DNA from: Lycocorax pyrrhopterus obiensis
Lineage: Eukaryota; Chordata; Aves; Passeriformes; Paradisaeidae
Direction of reading: 5' to 3'
Length of the DNA: 64,000 nucleotides
NCBI GenBank assembly: GCA_014706295.1
Contig: JACSVZ010000007.1
Span: forward strand, 59,286,975-59,350,974
Below, one piece after another: positions 35,384 through 49,877 of the stretch; within the stretch, counting starts at the first letter, position 1, and every line of letters starts with the position of its first letter. The position numbers were made by a program, and so were the translations under genes. Below the pieces are notes generated by a model. The model worked only from the letters and a program-made list of their open reading frames with translations. It searched no databases and was not told the origin of the DNA.

Positions 35384-36601
35384 TTATGGGATGAGCAAAG
35401 GGAAGGAGAGTTAATGGCAGGATGAAGGATTGCTCAGACTACACACAGTGCTGCAGAAGAACTTTGGATGAATATAAAAAAACCCTTCTTTATGCTCATC
35501 AAAGGTGCAGTAATCTGAACTGACTGAAGTCATTGATTCTAACAAGGGGTTGTGACTGCCATCAGAACATTATACAGTGTAAGACAGCTGAATTTTCACA
35601 GGTCAGGCTCAAGGGACTGAAATACTATCTCAATATATTTCTCACCACTGAGTATATAGTTCTAAAATTTTGTTGTGTGATGTGGTACCAATTTAAGAAG
35701 GAAAACAAAATATCCATGGTCAATCTGGTTGGACATACACAGACACAATCTCCCAGATCAAACCAGCAGAGGCGCAGGTGGTTCCCTTGCTCAGAGTGAA
35801 ATCCTGTGTAGAAAGGTGAAAAAAATTCAATGTCTGACTGGCCCCCTGTTCAAAGAAGGGTCCAAAATACAGATGATGGCAGCCTGGTATCGTTGGTTGG
35901 ATGAAGAAATGGCCAAACACGTTGTTCACAAGGAACTTAGCTAAGAAAAGACAACAAGGTGATGTCCTGCATGCCATATGTGTGCAAAACAAACAAACAA
36001 AACCACCAATGGGTTTCTTCAAGCTCAGAAGAGGTAAAAAAAGGGAGATCCAAAGCTGCTGATGCTGAAGGCACCTCCTTCCTCCTCCCTGGAGTACAGG
36101 AGAGATAAAAGTATCTTTTAAAAGCTGGTGGCACTTGCTTCTTTTGGCATGTCCTTGCTCTCCATAGTCACAAGGCCACGTCTGAGCACAGATGCCCCCT
36201 CTTTGCTACCTGATTTGGGGGCTTTTGTCCAGGCAGTATTGATTCAATCTGACTGTAGCTCAGCCATAATCCATGTAAAAAGGAAACACAGTCAATCAAA
36301 CAGAGTGTTCCTCTGCTAACACATTAGCAAAACTGCCAGTTACACTTTCCTGATTCGGGAATTTGATCTTTAGAGAGATGATTGGCCAGTTTAAGAAAGT
36401 TTGGTGCAATTCACTGATTTTGGATCAGATTACTGCAACAGTAAAATGGAAAGAGTGGTTGCAATCAGCTCGGTGATGAGTGATTGCTGTTGTTACAAGG
36501 CCCACAAACAACAGGGTATTAAAGGAGATTAAAGACTATTTTCAATCGAAGGAAATTAGTTTATCATTAGTATTATTACAAAAAAATAGACGACTGTGTT
36601 A

Positions 36602-36724
<123 letters not shown>

Positions 36725-39301
36725 TTAAGCAAAAAAGGACAAATATAAGCAGAAACAAGTAAATGTTGATACCACATGCGTATTTTGCCATCTTGGTTGT
36801 GAAATGAGTTTCTTAGACAGATCTGATTTTGGACACCTGGCAGCAAGCTTCCTGCAAAGGTAAGGCAGTCGGGGATCCTGTCTATAATCAGTTTGTATGA
36901 CTGGGCCTCCCCATTTCCCGTACTACCCTGGTATGTTAGCAATCACTGTTAAACAGAGAAAAGATCACAGAGTCACCAATCAAAAAAATTCAGATTGTAT
37001 TGTCGGGGCCCAAATAATCCAGTATTGTATCTTGGTTGCCTGTAAGACAATCGCTTTAATAATCAGTACCATTAGGCTGGCTTTGGTGATGACTAAAGAA
37101 CATTTTTTGGCTGTATTATTTTATTTTCCAAAGTATTTATCGTACCCTTTATGAATCCCTTCTCTCTGATGTCACAAAACATACATGACATATGCTAAAG
37201 CATTAATTTTCCTGGCAATTTTTCTAAACATGAATCCCCTAATGCACACAGAATGAAATGCTACAGTTAGCAGCAGAAATGTGTTTTCCCCTAGCTATTC
37301 TATATTCTAATAGCAAATTGAACTGACAGAGCAGCTTTTAACCTTTCATACTGGGCAGATGAACATGATTTCAGCTGATGGATCAGAACAGGTTAGGATG
37401 ACCTTGGATCTTCCTCCACTGAGTCTTGTGGCTTTTTCCTAGGTCACTTTCCTGAGGAAATAAGTTAATGTTTATAATAATAATGGGATTATGCTATCTG
37501 TATATCCATCTGCTGGCCTTACTGCTAATTTTTAAACCTATTGATGAGTTTTGGACCAATTTGTCAGACCAGCATTTCTTGACTTCCTATGAATTCTGTG
37601 AAAATGAGCAGCTGAATCAGAGTTATAAACTGATGATCCCAGTGAAGGAACAGCTGCAATTTTGGCTCAGCTAAAATGCCTGGCACTGGAGGATCCAGGA
37701 GAGACCTGTTGTGATTGATCTGAGGAACCCTGAGAATTCACACCTGATTAAGCACTGGGTAACCCAAAGACAAGGCTGTCTCCCAAAGCAAACCGGTTTC
37801 CCACAGTCCTGATGCTCATCACTGACTACTTAATCAGTTTATAATTTGAGGTGGTCTTTCAAGGTGAGAGGTGATGCTCAGAGGGTTATTCTCAGTGTTT
37901 GCTGGTTTGAAATTAGATGTACTGGCTCTCTCCTTGCAATCTGCTTTTTGTATTGCTGTTCAGTAGAACTCTGAAATTTTAATCCTGCCTGATCACAAGA
38001 AGTGGATTAGTGTGGAGGGTTCAATATGCACATGGCAAAGCTTGTTTGGCTTTAGACATGAAATATGCCTAAGCCTCTAAATTTTAGGGCAGGGTATATT
38101 TGAAGGGTCAGTATTAGAAAACTGTGTTGCCATATACGTGGTAGAGAATTTACGTTTATAGAATTTGCTGGGAGAGTTAATGTTTCAACATTCTGCTTCC
38201 GTGGCATTAGAAAAAAGCTGGGTTCAGAATTGGCAGAATAAATAAACTAAGGGCAGCTACTGAATATTCTAATGAGTAATTCTCAGGGCCAATTTCTACA
38301 GGTCAGGGGGAGAATGCAAAGGAGCTGGCTGCAATTTCCTGAGTCACTCTGGTTCTGTCATTACCTTTGCCACCAGTGTCCTTGCTCTTTAAAAAATTGC
38401 TCAATATTTTTGAGGCTTCACTGACACTCTCCTTTGAAATACTTCCAGAGCATTTAGAGTTCCTGGAATCCTTAAATGAAGCAAGTAGATTAAGCACTTG
38501 ATCTTGGCTTTAAAAGAACAAGCGAGTGTGTCTCAGAAGCACATCCATTGTACAGCCTTGGTGTTCTAAAAAGGAAATTTTTCGTGTGCTGAAAGCAGGC
38601 ACAAGCAAAATGTCACCAGAATGACACAGAAACTTGATCTAAAAAAAATGTGAAGGCTGTTTAGGAGATGTTTAAATATGCAGAAACACTCAACACTTCA
38701 TCAATACACACTCATTTGCATTAAAAAAATCTTCACCCTCCTAAATTTATAGATTAAAGCAAATATTCATGAGCCCTATTGGGTCAGGCCATGGCCCTTT
38801 TATTCCACTACAGCAGAAATGAATGAAAAATAGGAAAAATGATAGCAGTGGGAATTAGAAAGTTGTTAGAAACACAGATTGCTTAAAATGGAAGCTAAAA
38901 ATGTCAATGAAAATTTGATGGCTCGTACAGATCACAGTCAGGACCTAAGGAAATTCAAGCAATGCTATAGGGTTGATCCTGTCTAAGGATTTAAAAATGA
39001 TCAATCAGAACACAAAAGGGAAAGATAGCTCCAATGAATGTTTTTCTACACCTTTGAGAAGAACCATGTTGAGATCCTTATAATTTGCATGGGTAAGAGA
39101 AAATAGTTTGTATTTCATTCCTAACTAAAAAGAATCTAAACTTGGAACTACTCATGCTGATATTTTTAAATATTTTTCAATCAGGGATGTTAATGAATCA
39201 GTCAAAGAACTTTCAGTTCATTTTATACAAGTGGTATTAAGCTTGGGAACTTCTAGAAGGTTATGAACAATATGAAGTGATAATAATATTGAGGATAAAT
39301 G

Positions 39302-39551
39302 TCTTTAAACTGAGAGATAGTAGGCTTAGATTAGAAATGAGGAAAAAACTCTTGGCTGTGAGGGTGGTGAGGCCCTGGCACAGGTTGCCCACAGAAGCTG
39401 TGGCTGCCCCATCCCTGGAAGTGTTCCAGGCCAGGCTGGATGGGGCTTGGAACAACCTGGGATAGTGGAAGGTGTCCCTGCCCATGGCAGGGGTTGGAAC
39501 TGGATGAACTTTAGGGTTCCTTCCAACCCAAAATATTCTGTGATTCTCTGA
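39302..39551 (+). mobile_element. CR1 LINE 3' fragment, sense orientation
   Basis: Sense CR1 with 'gtgagggtggtgaggccctg', 'cccatccctggaagtgttcc', 'ggatagtggaaggtgtccct' and the terminal 'attctgtgattctctgat'. It is 5'-truncated and one of only two plus-strand CR1 copies in the window. Confidence 0.9.
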
Positions 39552-40572
39552 TTTTCCTCTCCATTGTTTCTATTTGTCAAACATAGTTGCTCTTCTGTTC
39601 TGGCTTCAGCAGAATTTGAATGTGACTGTTTCCAAGATCACGCTAGAATAAAAATTTTGGTACCAGCCAAGATCTTTGTAGGATCACTGTTTAATAATTG
39701 ATTTCTGACCTACTGCCAGAGGCAAGGACAAAGCTTCTATATTCACAAAACCCAGAAAATGAAATTTTCTTTATAAAAACAGATGCAGAACTTTTCCTGA
39801 AGATTTTCTTTCCAATAGCACCTGGTAGAAGTTGCAACAAAACAGAATATTAACCCTTGTTCATCTTTGATCCTGCAATGTATTGTGATGCTTCTGCGAC
39901 TTTTTCATCAGAAATCAGGACTCAGTCCAGGTCAGTGAGAGCCTTGAACTGCCCAGTGACACTCAGCTGAAGTGAGGCTGGCTTGAAGATAAAATATTTT
40001 AAAAATTGCTAATATAGCTTAAATACAAGAAAGAGACTTGCATTTCCTTTCTGTCTGGTGTGCTGTCACCTCGTCAGTGAAAAGAGCTCTGCTATGATTC
40101 CAACAGAGCCACTGTGTCATCCCTACTTATGTTCTTTGCTCAAAACAAGTGGGACAAGGTACCTTTGGGCCAGTTTTGATTGTCCCCATTTTCTGTGACA
40201 TTCATGGTGATAAACTGCTCTGGAATCACAGGAGCTAACTCAGAAGTTCACTCATCTTACAAAGCTCACTAATATATAAGGTGTATTAGCATTTGTTTTT
40301 ATAATCTAGGGATTTTATTTATGACCTAGAAATATTGCTAAAAAAAACCCCAAAGAAAGCATCATAGGACACAGGAGAAATGCTTGAAAGATTTACATGT
40401 GACACTGAAGCCTCAAGACATCACCACAGACCTGTCCTGTACGTACAGAATATGTTGGACTGCCCACTAATTTTACATACAATACATAAAATACACACTT
40501 CTCATATCACGAACAAAAATGTCTTTGTGAATGAAATATAGATATATTTTAACAACCAAATAAGCCAAATGC
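39552..40572. other. Non-coding stretch, nothing recognised
   Basis: AT-rich sequence with no recognised repeat or open frame. Confidence 0.5.
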
Positions 40573-40640
40573 AATCATAGAATCATGGAGTGTTTTGGGT
40601 TGGAAGGGACCTTAAAGATCATCTAGTTCCAATCCCCCAG
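40573..40640 (-). mobile_element. Short CR1 3'-end fragment
   Basis: 'aatcatagaatcatggagtg' then 'ttttgggttggaagggacct' and 'aaagatcatctagttccaat' are the CR1 3' terminal ~68 bp in antisense. Confidence 0.85.
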
Positions 40641-43600
40641 TCACTTATGAGGTTTAGTGATGTGTAATACTCAAGGTTGTTGACACATAGAGCTAGGGGC
40701 AAAGAACACAGCAAAATTAGAAGTTTATTATGATAAATACCTAAGGGATAACAACAAAGAACCAGAGACTGGAACTGGTAGCTCTTATTATTTTGTTTAT
40801 ATCTTAGCATGTATTGAAGAGATTCATCAGAGCTTAAGAGACAGGACAAATAGACAAGGCAGCATCTTTTTGGATGCTTCCTGGGTACCCCAATGGAGTT
40901 CTGTTTCCTCTGTTGGTTTGTTGCTCAAATTATTTCAGAATTCTTCTGTTCAAATGGCACTCTGTTGTCCTGACTTTGATTAGTGCAAAATATTAAATTT
41001 AGTGTTAAGTGATCATTAAAAAAAACCCCAACTTTTACGAGTCTCTCAACGCCTCAAATTTTTTGATGTTTAAATCTGCCAGTTCTGACTGAGCCCTTTA
41101 AATAATGCTAAAATGTAGTGATTCAAGGGGAATAAAGCACAGAGAGAAAGATTTGTTCCAGAAGCTGGTTGGGCAACAGGGATGAATGAGAGTCAGTAAA
41201 AGAGCTGAGTATTGGCTCTGTCACCAAAGCTGCAGCCAGCACAGCTGTGCTGCTGCGGGCACATCCAGGCAGGAACAGGGACTGACAGTGTGCACACGCC
41301 TCCCCAGGGCTGGGAATGTCTCTTCCCAGGGCTGGGAATGCCTCTGCTCCCACCCCTTCTTCAGGGCAGCTGAGACAGCAGAATCAACAGCAGGGCTTGG
41401 TTTTGATATCTGGCACAGGCCACCGATGTGTTTAATTCCTAAGGCAAGCAAAAAAAAGAAAGGAATTATGCCTCAGAGATGTCTCTGTGCAAAAACGCTG
41501 TATTTTATTCCCTTGGTTAGGCTGGGACTGCAAAAAGAAGGGAAGGCCCTGTGAGAACAAAATGCCATAACACAACCACACGAAGCCTCTTCCATTGCAA
41601 GAGCCTCAGAAATAACAAGGTGGAGGACCAGATTTGAAGCCTCCACAACAGTTAGAAGGAATTTCCCAGGAATTCCAAGTGCTGCTGCCTACCTTGTGCC
41701 ATGGGTTGTGTGTGATGTCAAGACTGACTATGTTGGGAGTGTGTTTTTGTAAAATGTGTGTATCTTCCCTGGGCCTTTTTTAGCTGTTCCATCTCAGGTT
41801 GAAGAAGTACAGTTTGTTTAAGCCTCTGATGCCCTCAAAAGTGATCACATGGTTGTGATTCACATTAAAATATTTGGTTAAAATAATCAGACACATTTAA
41901 TCTTGAAGTAGACTTAACTGGATCCAGAACCTAGGATACCCCTTGCTTGGTATTGGGCCTGTTGAGGGAGACCCAGTGTGCTCCAGAATATTTCTTTGTT
42001 TGTTAAAATGAAATGACCTTCATAAAGGTCAGATGGATGATGAAGTGATACCACAGTGATGCTCTGATTCAAATTAGAGGCAATATAAACAGGCAGCAAA
42101 GCTTTTGGCTACTTGTAATACCCAGTATTCACAATCCAAGTTCTGTTCCCCATGTGCATCCTGGCCCAGTCCTGTCCTGTGGGCTCACCTCACAAAGCAA
42201 GAATATTTGTGCTGCTAAATGTTCCTTATGAAGGAATTGGAGCTTAATTTCTCACCAGGTCATAAATATTATTTAAGGGAGCAAATTCATTATAGCTCAT
42301 AAGCTTTAGAGGTGTTTTTAAGTCTAGAGATGTCCTGCACTGTGCTCAGGCTGTTCCTACTCCAACTCAGAACCTAGGCCAAAAGTAGATCAGAAATTAC
42401 AATTTTGCCAGACATGCAGCCAAATTCTCTAATAATTCTCTCCACAGCTGCCTTTAAAATGAGAAAACTTCAACTGATTAAGCAAATAAAACATTGTCCT
42501 ACTGCTAAACCATAAAAAGAGTATAAAATGAGAATACAAACTGAGTGAAATGGTGAAAACTCAACAAAGGCTACGGTGACTCTTCTTCAGTTATTTGAAG
42601 ACTATTTATTCTCTGACTTGTCCCTGAAATAAAAGTGACCTGGGTAAGACGGGGAGTCAGAGAGAAGGGGACAGATGCTGCTGACACGAAGGAACTGGCA
42701 ACTCTTCCATTATGAAAGAGCAGCAAGGGAAGAGTGGAGCCAAGCAGACACAGGCAAAAGATCCTTAGGAAAAGGAAAAGAGGGAGGAGAATTGCTGTTA
42801 TCTCACTGCAAACACAGAATCACTGGAAAGGTGGCACCTGGGTAAAATAGGAAGAGAATTGTTATTCACCTCTTTCTCCTCTTCCTTGACATTGCCTCTG
42901 GAATTTCTGGGTTTTTCTTCCCCAGGCTGCATTCTGGTGACGTCAGATTTCACAAAAAAGAAAATGTTTTCCGGAACAACTGACATAATGACATGAAGTC
43001 ATGTATTTCATGAAATTCAAAGGACAGGCTGATAGTTTAGGTTGTGTCTTATTCTCAGATACGTTCCTTTTAAACTATTTTTCTTTGAAATTTCATGTTC
43101 TTTACACAATAGGAAATGCAATTAGGATTCAGCCCAATAATTGTAATTCACATTGTAATTTACAGTTATGTTAAATAAATGTAAGTAGCATCAGAATCAA
43201 GCCCAAATGGAAACATTAATTTTTAACTTTTGTGTTTGGTTTAGGTCATGGGCCAAGCTGAATAAAAAAATAACAATTACATAATGCATTCACTGTACTG
43301 AAAATTTGACAAAAATATCTTACTTGTACCTGGCTAAATATTGGCCTTAAACACTGTAAATATTATGGGCTTTTTTCATTTCAGCAGTCTGAGGCCTGAC
43401 CTTTACTGTCAGTTCCATGTTCAAAACATCATCATCACGTTACAAATCATGAGACAGAATAAATCTTTCTGTGTTTTTCTTTTCTTCTTCCACAGTTATA
43501 TTGAACATAGAAAACAGATGCTGTTTTTTGAGCTATATAAAATAAAAGACCTTTGAAATGTCCAAACTTTCTGATTTTTAATAAAATTACGCATGTAATA

Positions 43601-46600
43601 CTGAGTGTAAGATGAGAGGAGTTCGATTAGGAAATGAATAGCAATCAAGTCAGGAAATCAGCTTTCTGTAACACTGATCTTCTAGAAACTGTGTTTAATT
43701 TCTCATAATCAAAGTGCACCAAATCCCAGTGTCAGACACTAAAATCCAGCAGTGTATTGTGGCAGGAGCAGCTCTAGGTCAAACACAGGCCTCTCACAAT
43801 GCCAGTGGCTGCAGCCACAATTCCCCTATCCCAAGGAAGCCCACATTTCCAAAGTGGATGAAACAGGGTAAATATATTGATGTTTTTTAACTAAGTCTCA
43901 TCATTTCAGAATGCTGAGTCAAAGGTATCTTTTTCCGTGAAGATCCATCAGTTTAATTCCTTTCCACCATGGGAGTTCTTTGCCATACAGACTCACACAG
44001 GCTGACAGAGGAGTTTAACTTGGCTCTCTAATACCCTGGGCAGAAAAAACAACTGTCAGATTCCAGCACGAAGATCTCAGCCTGTCAAAGTCTGGCTTAG
44101 ATCCTGAGAGCATGGACAGCTCTCCTGCAGTGCTCCTCTTCCTGCACTGCCCAAAACTCCTCCATACTCTGATGTGATCACCTTCCAAATCAGCTTTCAG
44201 TTCCTCCCTTTGAGAAACCAGAAACAATCCCAGTTCCTCTACAGAGAGAGAGATGTTGCTCCCTGTTGGCACTGAAAAGCTTGGAGGGTGTATCAGAGTG
44301 AGCAGGTTAAAATAATTACTGAAGTCCACTCTGCTTTCTTGCAGAAAGTAGGGTAAAGCAGAATCTATCACTCAGAGGATAAATATGACAGTGATTTAAT
44401 CTGGTTACTTATAACTCCATTTCTCACTCTTATTTGCTCAGAAACTGTGGGTTTTAAAGGTGAAGATTTCTTCTGTGATATTTGCATATTGCCCTTTGCA
44501 ACACTCACCCAGTCCCAGAGTATGAACAGTGGGTGTGAACCTGCTTTTAGTGTGGGCTCGTGGCTAAACAGCAGCGTGGCCCCTCTCACAGCCACTCTGT
44601 CAACTAAACAGGCACAAACCTTTCAGAGAAGATTCAAGGAGGAATCTTCTTGCCTGCTACTGCCTTGGAAAAAATGCACTTCAGCTGAGCAGAGATTGTG
44701 TTGTGAGGAATGAAAACCCTGACGAAGCCCAGAGTCAAAGATGAGTTTAGAATACAAATGTTAATTTAACCTTGACTTTATGCTAATGAGTGCCTACAAA
44801 TGCACCCCATCGCCAGAAGCAGATTTCAGAAAGCATCACTTTCTCGGCATTTCCATGGCCTGAGAACTGAATCAGCTCCTGGGTAGTTGGCTTGATAAAT
44901 GGGATTCATTGCACAAGCTGGACAACTGTGGCCAAGGGAAACTTTTGCAATTATCACTTTCCCTAAGGGAGGGAGAAAAGCCACTTAATGGTTCTAATTC
45001 CAGCTTGGGGGTGCAGACAGGATAACACAGCAGTGATGTCAATGTAACTGCATCTTGGTCTGGCAAATGAATATGCTAATATGTATGTAGTACATATTAA
45101 TAAAAGTAAGTATTTAATCTATATTATGATTCTGGGTTTATTGTTTTATTAATTTAAAAATACACTTTGACCAAAAAAAAAAAAAAAGCGCTATTCCACT
45201 GTGAAATCTGACTTTTGTAGCTGGCTAATATTTAAAACCTGTGAAATTCGAAATACAAGTAATTTCATAAGGAGTGGAACCTGTGAGGCCAGGTATCCTT
45301 TGGATTTGTGTCATAAATACTTCATTACCTCTAAGACTTCCTTTCTCTTTTTTCAAATTTGGTTGAAATCTGACCAATCCTAAGCCACTGCAGTGACAGA
45401 GTCACACAAATAATTGGTGTCATGAAAAGATCAGACACATCTAGTTATTTCTCACTCTTCAAACTTCTGTCTGTGAATTATTCCCGGTATCCAAAGCCCT
45501 TTGTGGAGCTTCCTGATACACCAAAATGCCACTGGGAGAGAACTCAGCAGTACTTCAGAGCTTCTTTCAAGGCTGCATGTGCCACCTCATGGCCATCTAC
45601 AGTATCTACAGACCGTGCTTTCTGTAGCAGCAATTATTCCAACCATACAGCACATATTTTGCAAGATCTCTCCCAAACTTTGAATTACCATGCTTGAAGG
45701 ACTTCTCAGGATCCCTGCTGGATCCCTTCTGCCTTAGCTTATTGTTTCAGAAACTGTTTTGGAGCACTCACATAACTTAGACTGTTAGAGAGAAGAAAAC
45801 CTTTTTTTTTTTGGTCAGACTCCTGCCTGATAAAAGCCAGAGCCAGGTATCTTTATCTGACTGAGACCATCCCTTAAACATTTAAGCCAATTTAAGCAGT
45901 ATGAAAATATAACTATAAAATAACATAAAATATAACATAAAATGTATGATAAGTGATGGCAGGCAGGGAAAACAAAGAATAATGAATAAGAAAACAGTTT
46001 GTGGTGTCATTATTCCAGCAGAACAAGAGACAGGTACAACAAAATCAGACCATTAGCTCTGTGGGACAGGATCTTTTCCCTGTAGGCTTATTTAGCATTT
46101 AATGCCTGGTAGGAAGGACACAGTAATAACAAAATGATGTTGTGTTCAAATGAATACAAATGAAAATTGTAAAAAAAAATGGCTCATGAAACCACTGAGC
46201 CATCCTGTTCCACGGGCAGTAAATACAGGTGCTGCAGATGTTACTCTGGGGTCCTCCAAACTCGTCCTGCACCAGCCCCCACAAACTCTAGTGGGGGGCA
46301 CTGGTGAGAAGTGAGTGTGAAGAGACAATCTGCAAGAAAAAGAGAAAGGGCAAGGTAGGGAAAAGAAGATAATGAGGAGAAAAAGGCAAGAATGGACATC
46401 CTGACCATTTCAAGTTTACACATAGCACAGCATTTACTAAGTACAACAGACCGTGATTATCACAAATTCCATAATACTGTTTTTCACTGTCATCATGAGA
46501 TCACCTCTAAGACTTTTTTTTTCTCTTGCCTCTTTATAGTCAGTAAGAGGAGTCTCCATGTTCAGTATTACAAAAAAAAAAATCCCCAAAACAAAGCCCA

Positions 46601-46618
46601 ACCAAGTTGTTTTCCTCA
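40641..46618. other. Gene-poor stretch, nothing firmly recognised
   Basis: About 6 kb of non-coding sequence. Open frames at 41186-41554 (plus) and 44015-44371 (minus) have no recognisable domain. Small repeats are a 22-bp tandem duplication (separate entry), a poly-A tract at about 45174-45187 and a poly-T tract near 45802. Confidence 0.45.
41303..41346. repeat. 22-bp tandem duplication
   Basis: CCCAGGGCTGGGAATG occurs at 41303 and again at 41325, giving two 22-bp units that differ in the last six bases. Confidence 0.9.
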
Positions 46619-46733
46619 GGACACCTTCCACTAGCCCAGGTTGCTCCAAGCCCTATCCAACCTGGCCTGGAACACTGCCAGGGATGGAGCATCCACAGCT
46701 TCTCTGGGCAACCTGTGCCAGGGCCTCACCATC
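46619..46733 (-). mobile_element. CR1 fragment lacking its 3' end
   Basis: 'ggacaccttccactagccca', 'ccctatccaacctggcctgg' and 'tctctgggcaacctgtgcca' are internal CR1 blocks in antisense. The terminal ~70 bp that CR1 insertions normally keep (tail repeats and 'gggttggaagggacctt') are absent. A deletion or rearrangement after insertion is likely. Confidence 0.85.
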
Positions 46734-49700
46734 CCAAATCTCCAGGCAAACAAAAGGAAAACCCCTAAAAACATAATTATGCCAGTAACTGAAATGCTGC
46801 ATCTCAGAACGGGAATGCTCTGAATCCCAGGGAATTTGTTTTGATCTTGGCAGCTGAAACGTTCTGAGCTCAGAACCTGCTGTCCCTCAGGGAGATACGA
46901 TTTTGCTTTCGAGATTGAAAAGGTCTTTTTGCTCCCCTCAAGCTCTCCGCTTATGTATAAAATAAACTTTCACATTCTTATGGTAAATGCACTTAAAAAA
47001 GATGAAAAGCACCATCTTTACTAAAACCGTAACAATATAGTCACAAATATCAAATATGCAAAGAAAGAAATGGATTCACCAGTTCTGTCTCAGAGGCACA
47101 AGTGGGCAACTGGGTGTCCTCAGACCACTGGTGACACAGCTCTGTGAGCTGCTTATGACAAAGGCCTTGGCTCCATCACAATCTCAAACTGATGCTTGCA
47201 AGGCAGTGAAATAAATGAGTGCAATCACGAAAATTTCAAAGTTGAGACTTAACCAGAAAATGTTGAGACTTACCTGCATGGATAAAATCCACCTTGTGAC
47301 TGTCCTGACACGCACATGCTGTCCTGTGATACAATGAAATTCAATATCTGGATGGGATTTGATTTATTTCTGAAGTCCAGGAGCCATAGGAACACCAACT
47401 GTAGGGACTTTAGGGGGCTTCAAGCCACCTCTATCTGGGTAAAAACTTCTTAATAATCTTCAATGACTTGCTGCTTTGCAGAATGTTTCTGTTCTTGTAA
47501 AGTTAAGCAGGCCATTGCTACATTAAATACCTGGTAGAACTTAGGCAGTTGCTCTGCTACACTGAAAACTTCTTTTTACAGAAATACCTGAAACTTCTCC
47601 TTAAATTTCGGGCTCAGAATTTCGTTGGGCACTCTAAATATGCATTTTATTTTCATTCCCATGATACTCTTTGAAGTCCCAGGCAGAGAATCCTGATTGA
47701 ATTATACAAAATGAACTCAACCCATGTGCAGAAAGGCATGCAGAGAAGTAGTTAATAGTATTTTTTCTTGTTTTGCACTGATTTTTTTCAGTTCTTTCTG
47801 CATGATTTTCTTCTTTTTCCTACTCAGAAAAAAGAATCACAGGCATTACCTCTAGCCTGTTTCATTTCATTATAACTTTGCTCTCTCGAGTGGAGCCAAA
47901 TAAATTTACTTTATTTTATTCAAGGGCTGCATTCCAAGTTAAGCACCAAATACCAATATCTAATCACATAGTGTTCCTTTTCTCCTTTTGCAGTGTCATA
48001 TTTTCAATCTGTTTAAATCCTTCTAAACCAGCCTTGGTTTGCAAACACCTACAATACTTTCTACAGTCAAACTTGAGAAAAAACTCCCATACTTCCATCT
48101 GGTACTATAAGATTCCTTAAAGAATTTGTGGTAATCAGTCACCTTAAAAAGAGAACCATTCTAGAAAAGCAGCAGGTTCCCCAGCTTTTCAATCAATGTA
48201 AAGTTTTCTTAAAAAAGAACGAGCTATAAAAGCTAAAATAATTACTGCAACTGTTAAAAATGTTCCTTCTCAAAAACGACTCAGTGCTAAGATTACTCAT
48301 CCAAAACCCTTTGGTTTGGCTTCCATCCCTACAAGGCTGATTTATTAATTTCTCCTTGCCAGAACAAAAACATCCTTGGCTGTAGAGAGTGGCATTAAAA
48401 GCAAGCAGAATTCTATTTATAAACAACCTCAAATGCAAGCTGGGAGTACAGGAGTACCTGCAGCTCGAACAAACATCCCTGAACACGGAAAGAAGGCACA
48501 CCTGAGGTGGACAAGCTTGGAGTATTCAAGCAGAAAACAGTCCTTGAAATACTGCCAGTCTAAATTTGAATCTCCCCTCAGCCGAGCGTCAAGGTTGCTC
48601 GTACAAAGGTTATGTAAGTGACTTCCAATGCTTCTCTACAAGAAAGGATGTGCAGGAACTTAGAATAATCAAATTGCTGATGCTATGAAGCAATTGGATA
48701 GCTTGCTTGTTCTTTTATATTCCCTTTCTAAAATCAAGGCCTTCATGTATAGAAAGAGAAGAAAAAAGCAACAAAAATCAGTTGTTGTGGGCTCAAATCT
48801 TCAGCTTCCACCAAGAGAAGGAGAGGAGGGGGAGTGTTTCCTTTCTTGTCAGCTGTCTCTAAATGGAGCCTGTGGAGCACTGATGCTTCAAAATCCTCCA
48901 GATCCTTGTAATAAATTTGTCTTGTTAAAAATTATTAACTTGGAATCATTAGAAACAGCTTCAAGTTTGAAGTACACATAAAAGTTTACCATGGATTATT
49001 TAATGTCTTCTTCAAAGTGAGTGTTTCCCACTGTTTCTAGTCATGCCAACAAGAATTGTACTGCCAAAACAAAGCTTTTCTTCATTTCCTCTTTGAAATA
49101 TCTTAAAATTCTGCCTGTAACAACTGGGGGGAAAAAAAAAGGACAAATTGACATTATTTTGATTTTTGTAAGCAACAAATTTAGAGAAATGAGTGATTAC
49201 AGAAAGGCTTGCTTGTTGTCTGGATTTTTTTGTTGTTGTTTTTTTGTAAGTCTGAAAGTGATAGATGGTCCCACTGTAACTGGTTATAGTGATCCTAAAA
49301 TGTGGATATGCTGATCCTATACTCATCCACAACCCTGAGCTTCATTTTGAAGCACGAGCTCCCGAGCCTTGCTGGCATCCAACCCTGGATCTGTGGCATC
49401 ACTGGCACCCTCCACAGGCCCCATCAGTGAAAGATTCTCTGTGTGGAGACTTCGTGCTGGCCATTGATTTTAGATTAATTTGACTGGCAAAGTCCTAAGC
49501 CAGAATTGAGAATGACAAGAAAAAGAAGTCATAAAGTTCACATTGGAATTACAGGCAACCCTTCCCCTTCAAAAAACATTTTAAAAGCCCCACAAACCCA
49601 CAGCACTTTTCTGGATCTCTACTGTTTAAAGGCCCACAAACTTTTCCAAGCATTTTTCCAATATGACTATTAACTAAACACGCTATTTCATTTTTCTGCT

Positions 49701-49764
49701 CCAGAATATTATTCTTTCCTCTAGTGCATTTATTTTTTTTAAGACTGCCTTTTCAACAATGCAT
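46734..49764. other. Non-coding stretch, nothing recognised
   Basis: AT-rich sequence. Open frames below 110 codons on both strands overlap and lack coding features. Confidence 0.45.
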
Positions 49765-49877
49765 TTTCTGTGTCTCCCTTACCATGACCTGAATTTTCAG
49801 TTTCCAGATTATTACTCCTTAGAGATTTATTATTTGATGTTCCATCCAACGTTTGCATCTTGCTCAATTCATGTTCC
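49765..49877 (+). repeat. Segment A, source-like copy of the right half of the 54.6-kb insertion
   Basis: About 113 bp aligned by eye at roughly 65-70% identity to 54832-54946, in the same orientation. Shared blocks include 'attttcagtttcc', 'agattcattact'-like and 'cca-acrtttgca' strings. In the plus frame both copies read H-x-L-x-F-Q-F-P and P-T-F-A, and this copy stays open from before 49681 to a TGA at 49921. The minus strand is also open here, with an acceptor-like tttttatcag and a donor-like CATG|GTAAGG. Whether it is an exon or a piece of an unclassified repeat is undecided. Confidence 0.55.

Noticed and set aside
49765..49877. Minus-strand exon ending at CATG|GTAAGG
   Set aside because: Homology with the inserted copy continues past the supposed donor, which a spliced copy should not show.
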